From an uncultured Hyphomicrobiales bacterium (GTDB taxonomy: Bacteria > Pseudomonadota > Alphaproteobacteria > Rhizobiales > Devosiaceae), in contig CAIKKY010000019.1 in assembly GCA_903828145.1 (NCBI GenBank), positions 1 to 64,000 of the forward strand: DNA of 64,000 nucleotides, written 5' to 3'. A program made the position numbers and the translations under genes. Within the stretch, counting starts at the first letter, position 1. Every line of letters begins with the position of its first letter. This document shows, in pieces, positions 33,012 to 42,281 of the stretch. The notes below the pieces were generated by a model. That model searched no databases and was not told where the DNA came from. It saw only the letters and a list, made by a program, of their open reading frames with translations.

Positions 33012-33476
33012 TCAGGCGCGCGTCTTCGGGCTGCGCTTTGCGGTGCGACGCACCGGCTTATTGCCTGCCGTCTCGGGTTCGCCATCGTCGAAATCCGCGT
33101 CGTCATCGCCAAGGCTCGCGTCTTCGGCGATATCATGCAGCGCGTCTTTCACGTCGTCGATGATCGAGGTCGACATCATGGAGAGGCTGACGGTCTTCAC
33201 CGCGGTCTCATTGGCTTTGAAAAAGATCAGCAGCACTTCGCAGGCAATGCGCAGCACAATGAGCATCAGCGTGCCATAGGCAGCGATTTCGAGGAGGCCC
33301 CAGAGCCCATCGCCGAAATTGCGGCCAAAGCTCAAAAACAGGTGGCCCACGGCCCAGAGCAGGATCGACAGGAGCCCGCCGGCATAGACAATGGGCACCA
33401 GTTTCGGGGACAGGATCGTATCCAGCCGAAACAAAGTGGGTGAAAGGAAAATCTTCTTGAGATCGTCGATCGTCAT
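33012..33476 (-). CDS. DUF4282-type small membrane protein
   Basis: A 154-residue protein with two transmembrane helices (about 25-48 and 62-88). The FKANETAVKT segment follows the second helix, as in DUF4282 proteins. The C-terminal 50 residues are acidic then basic and look disordered (DDDADFDDGEPET...RRTAKRSPKTRA). Function is unknown. AAGGGGCTGG lies upstream of the ATG. It sits between rimO and lipB on the same strand but with gaps of about 100 bases on each side. Confidence 0.7.
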   Translation of the reverse strand: MTIDDLKKIFLSPTLFRLDTILSPKLVPIVYAGGLLSILLWAVGHLFLSFGRNFGDGLWGLLEIAAYGTLMLIVLRIACEVLLIFFKANETAVKTVSLSMMSTSIIDDVKDALHDIAEDASLGDDDADFDDGEPETAGNKPVRRTAKRSPKTRA

Positions 33477-33572
33477 GGTCCAGCCCCTTGGCGTCCGAGG
33501 AATCGTTTCACCGAAGACATGCGTCGAGATGCCCGCTTTTACAAGAGCTTATGCCCCCGCTGGGCGCATGGC

Positions 33573-34283
33573 TCACCTGCTGGGGCCGAAAACGGCGTCA
33601 AATTCGCCCCGCAGCGCGGCATCGACCTCGGCCAGCATCACGAGCTGCCCCAGATCTTCGAGGCTGGTGACCCCCTGATCGGTAATGCCGCAGGGGACAA
33701 TGCCCGAAAAATGCGTGAGGTCCGGGCTCACATTGATCGACAGCCCGTGAAAGCTGACCCAGCGCCGCACCCGGACGCCGACGGCGGCAATCTTATCCTC
33801 GCGGAGCGGCGCCTTTTCCGGGCGGCGGACCCAGACGCCGACGCGGCCCGAACGCAGTTCGCCGGTAATGGTGAAGCGCGCAAGCGTGGCGATGATCCAC
33901 TGTTCAAGCCCTGTCACAAAGCGGTGCAGGTCGCGCCCGCGCTGGTTGAGATCGAGCATCACATAGACAACCCGCTGGCCGGGGCCATGATAGGTGTATT
34001 GCCCGCCGCGCCCGGCTGAAAACACCGGGAATCGGGTTTTGTCGAGCAGGTCTTCGGGCTTGGCCGAGGTGCCCGCGGTGTACAGCGGCGGGTGTTCGAG
34101 GAGCCAGATGAGTTCGGGGGCGGTGCCTTCGGCAATCGCCGCAACGCGGGCGTCCATCTCGGCGACGGCCAGCGCATAGGGCACGGGGCTATCGCTGATG
34201 CGCCACTCGACCGGTTGCGCATCGGCGCGGACGAGCGGGGCAAAATCAGGGTTTACCCTTAACGATTGATTAAGCGCGCTCAT
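33573..34283 (-). CDS. lipB: Octanoyl-[ACP]:protein N-octanoyltransferase LipB
   Basis: A 236-residue enzyme moving octanoate from acyl carrier protein to lipoyl domains, the first step of lipoate assembly completed by LipA (62568-63518). Catalytic Cys198 is in [15 protein letters not shown] and Lys164 in [18 protein letters not shown]. The [11 protein letters not shown] motif is present. The ATG at 34283 has GGAG 5 bases upstream; an ATG at 34316 would add 11 residues. It is divergent from the FliN-like gene. Confidence 0.93.
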   Translation of the reverse strand: MSALNQSLRVNPDFAPLVRADAQPVEWRISDSPVPYALAVAEMDARVAAIAEGTAPELIWLLEHPPLYTAGTSAKPEDLLDKTRFPVFSAGRGGQYTYHGPGQRVVYVMLDLNQRGRDLHRFVTGLEQWIIATLARFTITGELRSGRVGVWVRRPEKAPLREDKIAAVGVRVRRWVSFHGLSINVSPDLTHFSGIVPCGITDQGVTSLEDLGQLVMLAEVDAALRGEFDAVFGPSR

Positions 34284-34342
34284 GGAGGCTCCGGGAAGAG
34301 AACGGGGTGATTCCATGCGCCCCGCCAGCGTGGATTGGTCTG

Positions 34343-34576
34343 ATGGATAACCTAAACACCATTGATGTCGAGATCACGGTTGAACTGGGGGCTGCCACCA
34401 TGCCCATTCACCACCTGCTGCGGCTCGGCCGTGGCGCGGTGATTGAACTCGATGCCACCGAACATGACACGATGCGGGTCTATGCCAACAGCACACTGAT
34501 TGCGCGGGCCGAGATCCGCATTGACGATGGGCGGGTCAATGTCGAGATCACCGAAAAGCTGCGCCGAGCGGCCTGA
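34343..34576 (+). CDS. Stand-alone FliN/SpoA-domain protein
   Basis: A 77-residue protein consisting almost only of a SpoA (FliN/FliM C-terminal) domain: [29 protein letters not shown], then [24 protein letters not shown]. In flagellar motors this domain forms the switch ring. No other flagellar gene is nearby, and the N-terminal part of a typical FliN is missing. It may be a diverged paralogue or a motor component encoded away from the flagellar cluster. Confidence 0.75.
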   Translation: MDNLNTIDVEITVELGAATMPIHHLLRLGRGAVIELDATEHDTMRVYANSTLIARAEIRIDDGRVNVEITEKLRRAA

Positions 34577-34622
34577 ACGGCGCGCTGCGGGGAGCGGGGC
34601 GGGCCGGGGCAAAAATAAGCGC

Positions 34623-34651
34623 TTGCGCCCCTGCAAAAGCGTTGCTACACG
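34623..34651 (+). promoter_or_regulatory. Possible promoter of tRNA-Leu
   Basis: CTTGCGC with TTGCGC at 34623-34628, then 17 bases and TACACG at 34646-34651. It places the start of transcription about 35 bases before the mature tRNA. The -10 box is a poor match. Confidence 0.4.
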
Positions 34652-34692
34652 CTGCCTCGCTTAGCCGGAGACGGCGGCTTCTACCTCGGCGT

Positions 34693-34777
34693 GCGGTCGT
34701 GGCGGAATTGGTAGACGCGCAGCGTTGAGGTCGCTGTGCCGCAAGGCGTGGAAGTTCGAGTCTTCTCGACCGCACCA
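34693..34777 (+). tRNA. tRNA-Leu (anticodon GAG)
   Basis: An 85-base class II tRNA. The acceptor stem is GCGGTCG / CGACCGC and the 3' end ACCA is encoded. The D-loop is TGGCGGAATTGGTAGACGC. The anticodon stem CAGCG / CGCTG encloses TTGAGGT, giving anticodon GAG for CUC and CUU codons. A long variable arm (TGCCGCAAGGCG) and the TTCGAGTC T-loop confirm leucine type. It lies next to the AT-rich DUF262 gene. Confidence 0.96.
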
Positions 34778-34800
34778 GGGTCTTTCAGGACCAGATCAAA

Positions 34801-34828
34801 AAAAGGCAGCCCCGCGGCTGCCTTTTTG
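34801..34828 (+). terminator. Bidirectional terminator between tRNA-Leu and the DUF262 gene
   Basis: GGCAGCC (34805-34811), loop CCGC, and GGCTGCC (34816-34822) are flanked by AAAA and TTTTT. On the minus strand the stem is followed by seven T residues. It therefore can stop both the tRNA transcript and the convergent DUF262 transcript. Confidence 0.88.
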
Positions 34829-34841
34829 CTTTTTGGCGGTG

Positions 34842-36410
34842 TCACATGCACAGTGAGGTTGCAAACTCTGCCAGCTTTGCTGCACGCTCCACGACAAATT
34901 TTGAATAACTATCTGTGAAAATTGTGTCCGGGATAAAAGCGGTTTCAAACATTTCTCTATAATTGGGTGCCAGATCGGACTTGTATAACGAAGGAGCCCT
35001 TCCACCTAATCTTCTGTTATCTGTTCGAGACAGGAAGCAAATATTAGCTAGGATGTTGTCGTGATGATCGGCCTGCTGGCTTTTCTTCAAGAAGTCTTTC
35101 GGCATTATGTGGTGAAATTCTGAGCGGTTGGCGGCTTTCAATGTTTTCGCAAGGTCTACCTTACTGCCAGAAACGAAACTTACTGGATTCTTCTGCGCTA
35201 ACATTAGAATGAATGTTTTTGAATTTACATTTCCTAGTCCAAATTTATTGTGAGTAAAAAAATCTTTCTCGATGTTTAATGGAAACTCCCCAAGTGAAGA
35301 TTCAGTATCTTCACGCAAATTATTCATCTGCAATATGTCGGTTTTCAAGTTTCGTAGAACGCCTGAGCTATACCGCTTAGAGAATGCTGAACGCCAAAAC
35401 CAGCGGGTAATTCTCTTCTTTTGGCTATCAGTGTAGGAAACTTCAGAGTTTCCGGAGGCCGCGAAGAAAACCGCTAAAGGAACGAGTAGTGTAGAGAACG
35501 GCAGGTTGTTCAGACTCTCTGCTTTAAGATTTTTTCGTAGGAAATCTACAGCACCTCGTACCCCGTTCGTTACTCTGTCGAATTGCTGCCTAACCTGAGT
35601 CCCGTTGAGCTGCATCAAAGCGTTGGGAGACGCATCGCCCGACAAGACTGCCGAACAGCATCTTAGCAAAAGATCGGTATCCCCTCCCACGTCTTCAAAT
35701 CCAAATGGCGAAAGTTCCTCCGCAAGTTCCTCGAACTGATCCTGCAATTGAAAGTCCTCGCTCCAAGTCCATGCGGAAAGTAGCTGGAGTGTATTTAAGT
35801 CCACACCTTGCCTATTAACTCGCTCGAAAATAATTGCAACAGTAGCCTTATCTTCGGTTTTGGAGATTTGAAATGGGATTCGAGCTTCTTTGAAGCGTTC
35901 CTGCATTTCATCTAATTTATTTATAACATCCTTCCGCCGTCCCTCGGTTGTAGATCGATAGGCAGCACTGTCAAATAGTGTGTTTAAAGGAAAATGCCGG
36001 TCGGCCACAACTTCGTCTGATTTCAGAGCTACAAACCGAGTATCTTGCGGGGTAAAATTGGCTTCTAAGTCATAATAAACTTCTAACCAATCGCTATCAG
36101 ATTTTTTCTTCATTCCTTGTTGGAAAACGCCAAATATAGAGGTAACTCGTTGCTGTCCATCTAATACATAGTCTACGGGATAGTCTTCTTTTGGCGATGG
36201 TAAAACAAACGGACCTATTTCTTTGTCGAATTTCAGTTGCTCTCTAGTGCGCCAAAACATTAATGAGCCAAATGGATAGCCTTTATAAATGCTGTCCATT
36301 AAATACGCGACTCTCTCCGGCTCCCAAACGAATCCACGCTGAAACGCTGGAATTCGAATTTGGCCTCGCCCCACCATGTCGATGAGTTCCCTAATGCTTA
36401 AAGTTTCCAA
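34842..36410 (-). CDS. DUF262/HNH protein of the GmrSD type (putative defence nuclease)
   Basis: About 522 residues. The N-terminal DUF262 (GmrS-like) domain shows IPAFQRGFVWEPERVAYLMDSI, the DGQQR motif (VLDGQQRVTSI) and FERVNRQGVDLNTLQLL. The C-terminal part has the HNH/DUF1524-like pattern EFHHIMPKDFL, then NILANICFLSRTDNRRLGG. GmrSD-type enzymes are known as type IV restriction systems cutting glucosylated cytosine DNA; this target is not predictable here. TTG at 36410 with GGAGG 5 bases upstream is preferred to GTG at 36422. The gene is AT-rich compared with its neighbours and lies beside a tRNA gene, so horizontal transfer is likely. Confidence 0.85.
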   Translation of the reverse strand: METLSIRELIDMVGRGQIRIPAFQRGFVWEPERVAYLMDSIYKGYPFGSLMFWRTREQLKFDKEIGPFVLPSPKEDYPVDYVLDGQQRVTSIFGVFQQGMKKKSDSDWLEVYYDLEANFTPQDTRFVALKSDEVVADRHFPLNTLFDSAAYRSTTEGRRKDVINKLDEMQERFKEARIPFQISKTEDKATVAIIFERVNRQGVDLNTLQLLSAWTWSEDFQLQDQFEELAEELSPFGFEDVGGDTDLLLRCCSAVLSGDASPNALMQLNGTQVRQQFDRVTNGVRGAVDFLRKNLKAESLNNLPFSTLLVPLAVFFAASGNSEVSYTDSQKKRITRWFWRSAFSKRYSSGVLRNLKTDILQMNNLREDTESSLGEFPLNIEKDFFTHNKFGLGNVNSKTFILMLAQKNPVSFVSGSKVDLAKTLKAANRSEFHHIMPKDFLKKSQQADHHDNILANICFLSRTDNRRLGGRAPSLYKSDLAPNYREMFETAFIPDTIFTDSYSKFVVERAAKLAEFATSLCM

Positions 36411-36474
36411 TCTGGCCTCCACAGCTCAAGTAACTTCACACTATTGCCTAAATTCTTTCAAGGGTTGAAGTATT

Positions 36475-37671
36475 TTAGGTTATAGCATCGTGTAACTTTA
36501 CCCCCCGCCACCCATACCACCCCAGTACCAGCGCGCTCGCCCCTAGCCAGGGCAGCAGCAGCAGGTTCATTGCCTGCCAGCCGATACTGGCGTGCAGCAT
36601 CGATGCGCCGAGCGAGGCGCTGAGGCCCACGAGATAGACAATGAAATCATTGGTCGCCTGCGCGCGGGCCTTTTCGGCCGGTCGATAGGCGCGGGTCAAC
36701 AGTGTGGTGCCGCCCACATAAAGGAAGTTCCACCCGAGACCGAGCAGCACCAGGGCGGCGGCAAAGCTTGGGAAGGTGAAGCCCGTGAGGGTGAGGAGCA
36801 CATGGCCGGTGAGCAGGATCAGGCCCGTCGCCATGATCGGCAGTACGCCAAAACGGGCGATCAGCGTGCCGGTGAAGAACGACGGCAGGAACATGCCGAG
36901 CACGTGGAGCTGGATCACCGTCGCCGTGGCCGTCAGCCCGTGCTGGTGGTGCGCCATGGCGATGGGCGTGGCGGTCATGGCGAGGATCATGACTCCATAG
37001 GCGGTGAGTGCGGAAAACAGCGCCACGCGATAGATCGGCTGGCCGATCATGACAAGAAGCGGACGGGGCGGCTCAGCGGCAGCGCTTCTCAATTCGGGCG
37101 GTACAACGAGCCCCCGCAGCACCACCATGGCCGCGAGGCCGAGGAGGCCCGCGACCATGAAGGCGGTAATAAAGCCCTGCCCACCCGTCAGTGCGCCCAC
37201 CTGCGCCACCAGCGGGCCGGCAAAGGCGGCGACAACACCACCAGCAATGACCAGCGAAATGGCGCGCGGGCGAAAGGCGTCGCTTGCAACTTCGGCGGCG
37301 GCGAAGCGGTAATATTGCGCAAAGCCCTGATAGGTGCCGATCAGCCCGGTGCCGAGCACGAGGAGCGCCAGTGAGCCCAATGCGAGGCCGAGGGCGGCCA
37401 CCAGCGCGCCGAGCGTGCCCAGCCCGGCCCCCAGCACAAAACCGGCGGAGCGGCCGCGCTTGGCCATGTAGGCCGAGGCGGGGATCATGGTGGCGGCTGC
37501 GCCAAAAAAGAAGGCGGCGATGGGCGCTGTGGCCCATTCCGGCGACGGCGCCAGCGCCGCTCCCGCGAGCCCGCCCACGGTAATGACCAAAACCGACACG
37601 GTTTGAAACAGCGCCTGCGCGCCCGCAAGCCGGGCAACCTGGGCATACATGGAGCGGGAATCAGCGGTCAT
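36475..37671 (-). CDS. Major facilitator superfamily transporter
   Basis: A 398-residue inner-membrane protein with about twelve hydrophobic helices. It begins MTADSRSMYAQVARLAGAQA from ATG 37671. An MFS-like short basic loop (MAKRGRSAG) follows helix 2, and the second half is marked by FTGTLIARFGVLPIM. The substrate is unknown. The last codons (about KLHDAIT) lie in the AT-rich DNA joined to the DUF262 gene, so the C-terminus may have been altered by the insertion. A palindrome lies 43 bases upstream. Confidence 0.85.
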   Translation of the reverse strand: MTADSRSMYAQVARLAGAQALFQTVSVLVITVGGLAGAALAPSPEWATAPIAAFFFGAAATMIPASAYMAKRGRSAGFVLGAGLGTLGALVAALGLALGSLALLVLGTGLIGTYQGFAQYYRFAAAEVASDAFRPRAISLVIAGGVVAAFAGPLVAQVGALTGGQGFITAFMVAGLLGLAAMVVLRGLVVPPELRSAAAEPPRPLLVMIGQPIYRVALFSALTAYGVMILAMTATPIAMAHHQHGLTATATVIQLHVLGMFLPSFFTGTLIARFGVLPIMATGLILLTGHVLLTLTGFTFPSFAAALVLLGLGWNFLYVGGTTLLTRAYRPAEKARAQATNDFIVYLVGLSASLGASMLHASIGWQAMNLLLLPWLGASALVLGWYGWRGVKLHDAIT

Positions 37672-37702
37672 GAGGGTCTCGGGGCTGGAGGTTTGCTGTA
37701 TT

Positions 37703-37736
37703 GGCACTGGCATTGGTTTGCAGGCAAACCAGTGCC
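37703..37736 (-). promoter_or_regulatory. Nested palindrome upstream of the MFS gene
   Basis: TGGTTTGC (37714-37721), AG, GCAAACCA (37724-37731) is a perfect 8+2+8 inverted repeat. An outer pair, GGCACTGG (37703-37710) and CCAGTGCC (37729-37736), is also complementary. It lies 43 bases before the start of the transporter gene, where a TetR-, MarR- or LysR-type regulator would bind. No regulator gene is adjacent. Confidence 0.5.
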
Positions 37737-37788
37737 CGTCAATCCGCTGCGTCAGAGCGCCGGGCCACCGTCACAGGCCTCATCCCGC

Positions 37789-37950
37789 TCAGCGGACGAT
37801 GGCGGAGGGCGGGGCTTCCCGGTGCGGGAGGTGGAGGAGATAGGCGCATTCCGGCACTTTGCCCGCTAGCCCCGTGCAGGGGATAGAACTGCTGCGGAAC
37901 GGTGCTGCAAGGCTGGTGCCCGTTATGAGAAGCACTACCAAAATCAGCAT
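37789..37950 (-). CDS. Possible small secreted peptide
   Basis: This is the only candidate gene in the 357-base stretch between the MFS and CobW-like genes. ATG 37950 opens 53 codons. The product begins with a hydrophobic stretch like a signal peptide (MLILVVLLITGTSLAAPF) and has two later cysteines. The frame extends upstream to 38013. No good ribosome site or homologue is recognised, so it may be a chance frame. Confidence 0.25.
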   Translation of the reverse strand: MLILVVLLITGTSLAAPFRSSSIPCTGLAGKVPECAYLLHLPHREAPPSAIVR

Positions 37951-38028
37951 GTTACGCAGGGGCAGTCTCCCAAATCTGGCGGCAGAACCACACTTAGGTC
38001 TAATGGTTTTCACGTAAACCGGTGATTG

Positions 38029-38391
38029 TCAACGCGCGGCTACAAAGCTCCGGGCAACGGTCAAGTCGCGCATGCCGTTGAGGGGGCGCTGCCCCGGGGT
38101 GATGAGAGCCCGGAGGTCGTCTGCGTCGTCGCGGGCGCGGGCATCGATGATGACGCGCGAAAAGGCAGGCACATCGCCCTGCCGAAGCGACTGCATCAGG
38201 TCGAACAGCCGGGCGCGGATGTCGCCCGTGGCGGCGCAGGCGATGCAGGCGGCGCCGTCATGCGCGTGCAGCGCAGGCTCGAGCGTGATCCGCGCATCGG
38301 TGGGCAGGAGCGCGGGCAGGGGCTCGCCCTGACCGATCACCAGCACGGGCACGGGCGGGCTCAGCGGTGTGTAGGGCGAAAGCGCGGGCAT
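38029..38391 (-). CDS. Short CobW-like protein lacking the GTP-binding P-loop
   Basis: A 120-residue protein. Its centre, ACIACAATGDIRARLFDLMQ followed by FSRVIIDARARDDADDLRAL, resembles the CxCC-containing switch region and the 'FDRVVIETTGLADP' strand of CobW/COG0523 GTPases. The N-terminal P-loop and the C-terminal CobW domain are absent, and the CxCC motif is reduced. It lies 102 bases downstream of cobalamin-dependent metH on the same strand, so co-expression is likely. Role unknown. A cofactor-linked accessory role or a decaying gene are both possible. GGAGA precedes the ATG. Confidence 0.6.
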   Translation of the reverse strand: MPALSPYTPLSPPVPVLVIGQGEPLPALLPTDARITLEPALHAHDGAACIACAATGDIRARLFDLMQSLRQGDVPAFSRVIIDARARDDADDLRALITPGQRPLNGMRDLTVARSFVAAR

Positions 38392-38493
38392 CAGCGGTCT
38401 CCGGCAGCCAGGATCGCGGCCAACAGGGCCGAGCGCAAGGGACGCGGTGACGAGCGGACCGGCCGGTGCATACGCCCGCCGCTCTGTTGCCGC

Positions 38494-41400
38494 TTATCCC
38501 TTGGGCACATAATTCAGCACCGGGCCGAGCCAGCGCTCGACCTCGCGCGTGTCCATGCCCTTGCGGGCGGCGTAGTCTTCCACCTGATCGCGCTCGACTT
38601 TGGCCACGCCGAAATAATAGCTGTCGGGATGGCTGAGATAGAGCCCCGACACTGAGGCGCCGGGCCACATGGCGTAGCTTTCGGTCAGCTTCACGCCAAT
38701 GCGCTGCGTGGCATTCAACAGCCGGAACAGCGTGGTCTTTTCGGTGTGGTCGGGCTGCGCCGGATAGCCGGGAGCCGGGCGGATGCCGAGATAGGGCTCC
38801 TGAATGAGCTGATCGGGGGCAAAGCCCTCGTCAGGCGCATAGGCCCAGAATTCCTTACGCACCCGCTCGTGCATCAGTTCGGCGAACGCCTCGGCAAAGC
38901 GGTCGGCCAGCGCCTTGATGAGAATGGCCGAATAATCATCGCCCTTTTTCTCGAAGGCGGCGGCAATGCCGTCTTCTTCAAGCCCGGTGGTCACGACAAA
39001 GCCGCCAATGTAATCGGGCGTGCCCTCGGGCAGCACAAAATCAGCAAGCGCGAGGTTGGGCTTGTCGCCGGTTTTGCTCAACTGCTGGCGCAGTGTGTAG
39101 AAGGTCGCAAGGTCCACGGTGCGGCTGTCATCGGTGAAGACCCGGATGTCGTCGCCCACCTGATTGGCCGGCCAGAAACCGATGATCGCCTTGGGGCGGA
39201 ACCAGTTTTTCTGGATGATGACGGCCAGTTGCCGCTGCGCGTCGTCCCACAGCGCCCGGGCGGCAGCGCCCTGCGTTTTGTCGTCCAGAATGGCCGGGTA
39301 GCGGCCCTTCAGTTCCCAGGCCTGAAAGAACGGCGTCCAGTCAATATAACGCGCTATTTCAGCGAGATCATAGTTTTCGAACACGCGGGTCCCGAGAAAG
39401 CTCGGCTTTTTGGGGCGATAGGCCGGATCGGCTGGGCGGAACCGGTTGGCGCGCGCCGCGGCGAGGCTGATGCGCTCCTTGTCGGCTTCGCCCTTGAGAT
39501 GCTTGGCTTTGAGCGCCTCATAATCGGTGCGGATCTGGGCGGTGTAGTCGGGGCGCTGCTCGTTGGACAGGAGCGCCGAGACCACGCCCACAGCGCGGCT
39601 GGCATCGTGCACATGCACCACCGCGCCGGAATAGGCCGGGGCGATTTTCACGGCCGTGTGCATGCGGCTCGTGGTGGCGCCGCCGATCAGCAGAGGCACG
39701 GTGAAGCCATCGCGCTCCATTTCGTTCGCCACATGCACCATCTCATCGAGCGAGGGGGTGATGAGGCCCGAAAGGCCGATCACGTCGACATTTTCCGCCT
39801 TGGCTACTTCAAGAATTCTGGCGGTGGGCACCATGACGCCGAGATCGATGATCTCGTAATTATTGCAGCTGAGCACCACGCCGACGATGTTCTTGCCGAT
39901 ATCGTGCACGTCGCCCTTCACCGTCGCCATCAGAATCCGGCCGGCGGTCGAGCGGCCAGTGCCGCCGTTCGCGGCTTTTTCGGCCTCCATATAGGGCAGC
40001 AGCAGCGCCACGGCCTGCTTCATGACGCGGGCGGATTTCACCACCTGGGGCAGGAACATCTTGCCTGCGCCGAACAGGTCGCCCACCACGCTCATGCCGC
40101 TCATCAGCGGGCCTTCGATCACGTCCAGCGGGCGCGGCAGCTTGAGCCGGGCTTCCTCGGTATCGGCATCAATGAATTCAGCAATGCCATTGACGAGGGC
40201 GTGGGTGATGCGGGCTTCAACGGGTTCTGACCGCCAGGCGAGATCGCGCGCCTTCTGTTCGCCACCGGCCTGGCCGCGATAGCGTTCGGCAATCTCGAGC
40301 AGACGCTCGGTGGCGTGGGTGAGGCGGTTGAGGATCACATCTTCGGCCGCCGCGCGGAGGTCGGCGTCGATTGAATCATACACCGCGAGCTGCCCGGCAT
40401 TCACAATGCCCATGTCCATACCGGCCTTGATGGCGTGGTAGAGGAACACCGCGTGCATGGCCTCGCGCACCGGCTCATTGCCGCGGAACGAGAAGGACAG
40501 GTTGGAAACACCGCCCGAAATATGCACATGGGGCAGGGTGGTGCGGATGGTGCGGATCGCCTCGAGGAAAGCCACGCCATAGGGAGCGTGTTCCTCGATG
40601 CCGGTCGCTACCGCGAAGATATTGGGGTCGAAAATGATGTCTTCGGGCGGGAAACCGGCCTCTTGGGTCAAGAGGGCGTAGGCCCGTGTACAGATCGCCA
40701 CCTTGCGCTCGTAGGTGTCGGCCTGGCCCTGCTCATCAAAGGCCATGACGACGACAGCGGCGCCGTAATCGCGCACTTTTTTCGCGGCTTCGAGGAATTT
40801 CGCCTCGCCCTCTTTCATCGAGATCGAGTTGACGAGGGCCTTGCCCTGCACGCATTTCAACCCGGCCTCAATGACCTCGAATTTCGAGGAATCGATCATC
40901 AGCGGCACGCGCGCAATATCGGGTTCGGCGGCCAGCAGGTTGAGGAAGTCGCGCATGGCCTTTTCGCTGTCGATCAGGCCTTCGTCCATGTTGATGTCGA
41001 TGATCTGCGCGCCGTTCTGCACCTGATCGCGCGCCACTTCGAGGGCGGCCGCGTAATCCCCGGCGGTGATGAGCTTGCGAAAGCGCGCCGAGCCCGTGAC
41101 ATTGGTGCGCTCACCAATGTTCACGAAGGGGATTTCGCTGGTGAGGGTGAACGGCTCAAGGCCCGAGAGCCGGAGGCGCACCGGAACCTCGGGGATCTGG
41201 CGGGGCGCGTATTTCGACACGGCTTCGCGGATGGCGCGGATGTGATCGGGCGTCGAGCCGCAGCAGCCACCCACGATATTGAGCAGCCCCTCGCGGGCGA
41301 AGCCTTCGAGCTGGCGCGCCATATCCTCGGGGGTTTCGTCATAGCCGCCAAATTCATTGGGCAGGCCCGCATTGGGATAGGCGCAGATCAGCGTATCGGC

Positions 41401-42234
41401 GACATCGCTCAACTCGGCGATATGGGCGCGCATGGCATTGGCGCCGAGCGCACAGTTGAGCCCGATGGTCAGCGGGTTGGCGTGGCGTACCGAGTACCAG
41501 AAGGCGGTGGGCGTCTGGCCCGACAGCGTGCGCCCGGATAAGTCGGTGATCGTGCCCGAAATCATGATGGGCAGGGCATTGCCACGCGCTTCAAACACCC
41601 GGCGGGCGGCAAAAATACCGGCCTTGGTGTTGAGCGTGTCGGTAATGGTTTCAAACAGCAGCAGGTCGGCCCCGCCGTCCATCAGCCCGTTGATGGCCGT
41701 GGTATAGGCGCGCACAATATCATCGAAGGTGACGGCCCGGTGGCCGGGGCTCGTGACATCGGTCGACATGGAGGCGGTCTTGTTGAGCGGGCCCAGCGCG
41801 CCGGCCACAAAGCGGCGTCTGCCATCCTTGCTTTCAGCGGCCGCTGCCGCCGCGCGCGCGAGCTGGGCGCCGGTGAAGTTCAGCTCATAGGCCAGCGCTT
41901 CCATCCCGTAATCGGCCATGACGATATCGGTGGCGGAGAAGGTGTTGGTTTCGCAGATATCGGCCCCGGCCTCGAAATACTCGAGGTGAATGGCGGCAAT
42001 GGCGTCGGGCCGGGTGATGTTGAGCAGGTCGTTATTGCCGCGCAGGTCCTTGTGCCAGGTCGCAAAGCGGTCGCCGCGGTAGTCCTCTTCGGTCAGCTTC
42101 AGCCGCTGGATCATCGTGCCCATGGCGCCATCGAGGATGAGGATGCGCTCGCGCGCTGCGGCGCTGAGGGCGGCCCGCACGTCGCTGCCCTGGGGCAGGC
42201 TCGCCGGGTCAATCACAATCGGGGCAGTGGTCAT
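38494..42234 (-). CDS. metH: Cobalamin-dependent methionine synthase
   Basis: A 1246-residue, four-module enzyme that methylates homocysteine using methyltetrahydrofolate. The homocysteine module (about 25-350) has its zinc cysteines in GLNC and GGCCGST. The pterin module is about 360-640 ([13 protein letters not shown]). The B12 module has GDVHDIGKN with cobalt-ligand His776. The C-terminal module is the SAM-dependent reactivation domain. The start is ATG 42234. A palindromic operator-like site lies 48 bases upstream. Confidence 0.97.
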   Translation of the reverse strand: MTTAPIVIDPASLPQGSDVRAALSAAARERILILDGAMGTMIQRLKLTEEDYRGDRFATWHKDLRGNNDLLNITRPDAIAAIHLEYFEAGADICETNTFSATDIVMADYGMEALAYELNFTGAQLARAAAAAAESKDGRRRFVAGALGPLNKTASMSTDVTSPGHRAVTFDDIVRAYTTAINGLMDGGADLLLFETITDTLNTKAGIFAARRVFEARGNALPIMISGTITDLSGRTLSGQTPTAFWYSVRHANPLTIGLNCALGANAMRAHIAELSDVADTLICAYPNAGLPNEFGGYDETPEDMARQLEGFAREGLLNIVGGCCGSTPDHIRAIREAVSKYAPRQIPEVPVRLRLSGLEPFTLTSEIPFVNIGERTNVTGSARFRKLITAGDYAAALEVARDQVQNGAQIIDINMDEGLIDSEKAMRDFLNLLAAEPDIARVPLMIDSSKFEVIEAGLKCVQGKALVNSISMKEGEAKFLEAAKKVRDYGAAVVVMAFDEQGQADTYERKVAICTRAYALLTQEAGFPPEDIIFDPNIFAVATGIEEHAPYGVAFLEAIRTIRTTLPHVHISGGVSNLSFSFRGNEPVREAMHAVFLYHAIKAGMDMGIVNAGQLAVYDSIDADLRAAAEDVILNRLTHATERLLEIAERYRGQAGGEQKARDLAWRSEPVEARITHALVNGIAEFIDADTEEARLKLPRPLDVIEGPLMSGMSVVGDLFGAGKMFLPQVVKSARVMKQAVALLLPYMEAEKAANGGTGRSTAGRILMATVKGDVHDIGKNIVGVVLSCNNYEIIDLGVMVPTARILEVAKAENVDVIGLSGLITPSLDEMVHVANEMERDGFTVPLLIGGATTSRMHTAVKIAPAYSGAVVHVHDASRAVGVVSALLSNEQRPDYTAQIRTDYEALKAKHLKGEADKERISLAAARANRFRPADPAYRPKKPSFLGTRVFENYDLAEIARYIDWTPFFQAWELKGRYPAILDDKTQGAAARALWDDAQRQLAVIIQKNWFRPKAIIGFWPANQVGDDIRVFTDDSRTVDLATFYTLRQQLSKTGDKPNLALADFVLPEGTPDYIGGFVVTTGLEEDGIAAAFEKKGDDYSAILIKALADRFAEAFAELMHERVRKEFWAYAPDEGFAPDQLIQEPYLGIRPAPGYPAQPDHTEKTTLFRLLNATQRIGVKLTESYAMWPGASVSGLYLSHPDSYYFGVAKVERDQVEDYAARKGMDTREVERWLGPVLNYVPKG

Positions 42235-42281
42235 AGTCGGAAATCCTCAGGGACCGCGCTGCGGCCCCGCTCGAACAGGGG

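Noticed and set aside
34750-36520. Attachment-site duplication flanking the DUF262 gene
   Set aside because: No copy of the tRNA 3' end (TCTCGACCGCACCA) was found near the right border, and no integrase gene is present.
38746-41541. Long frames of 494 and 368 codons antisense to metH
   Set aside because: Codon-bias shadows of a clearly conserved gene; the translations are low in recognisable motifs and lack ribosome sites.
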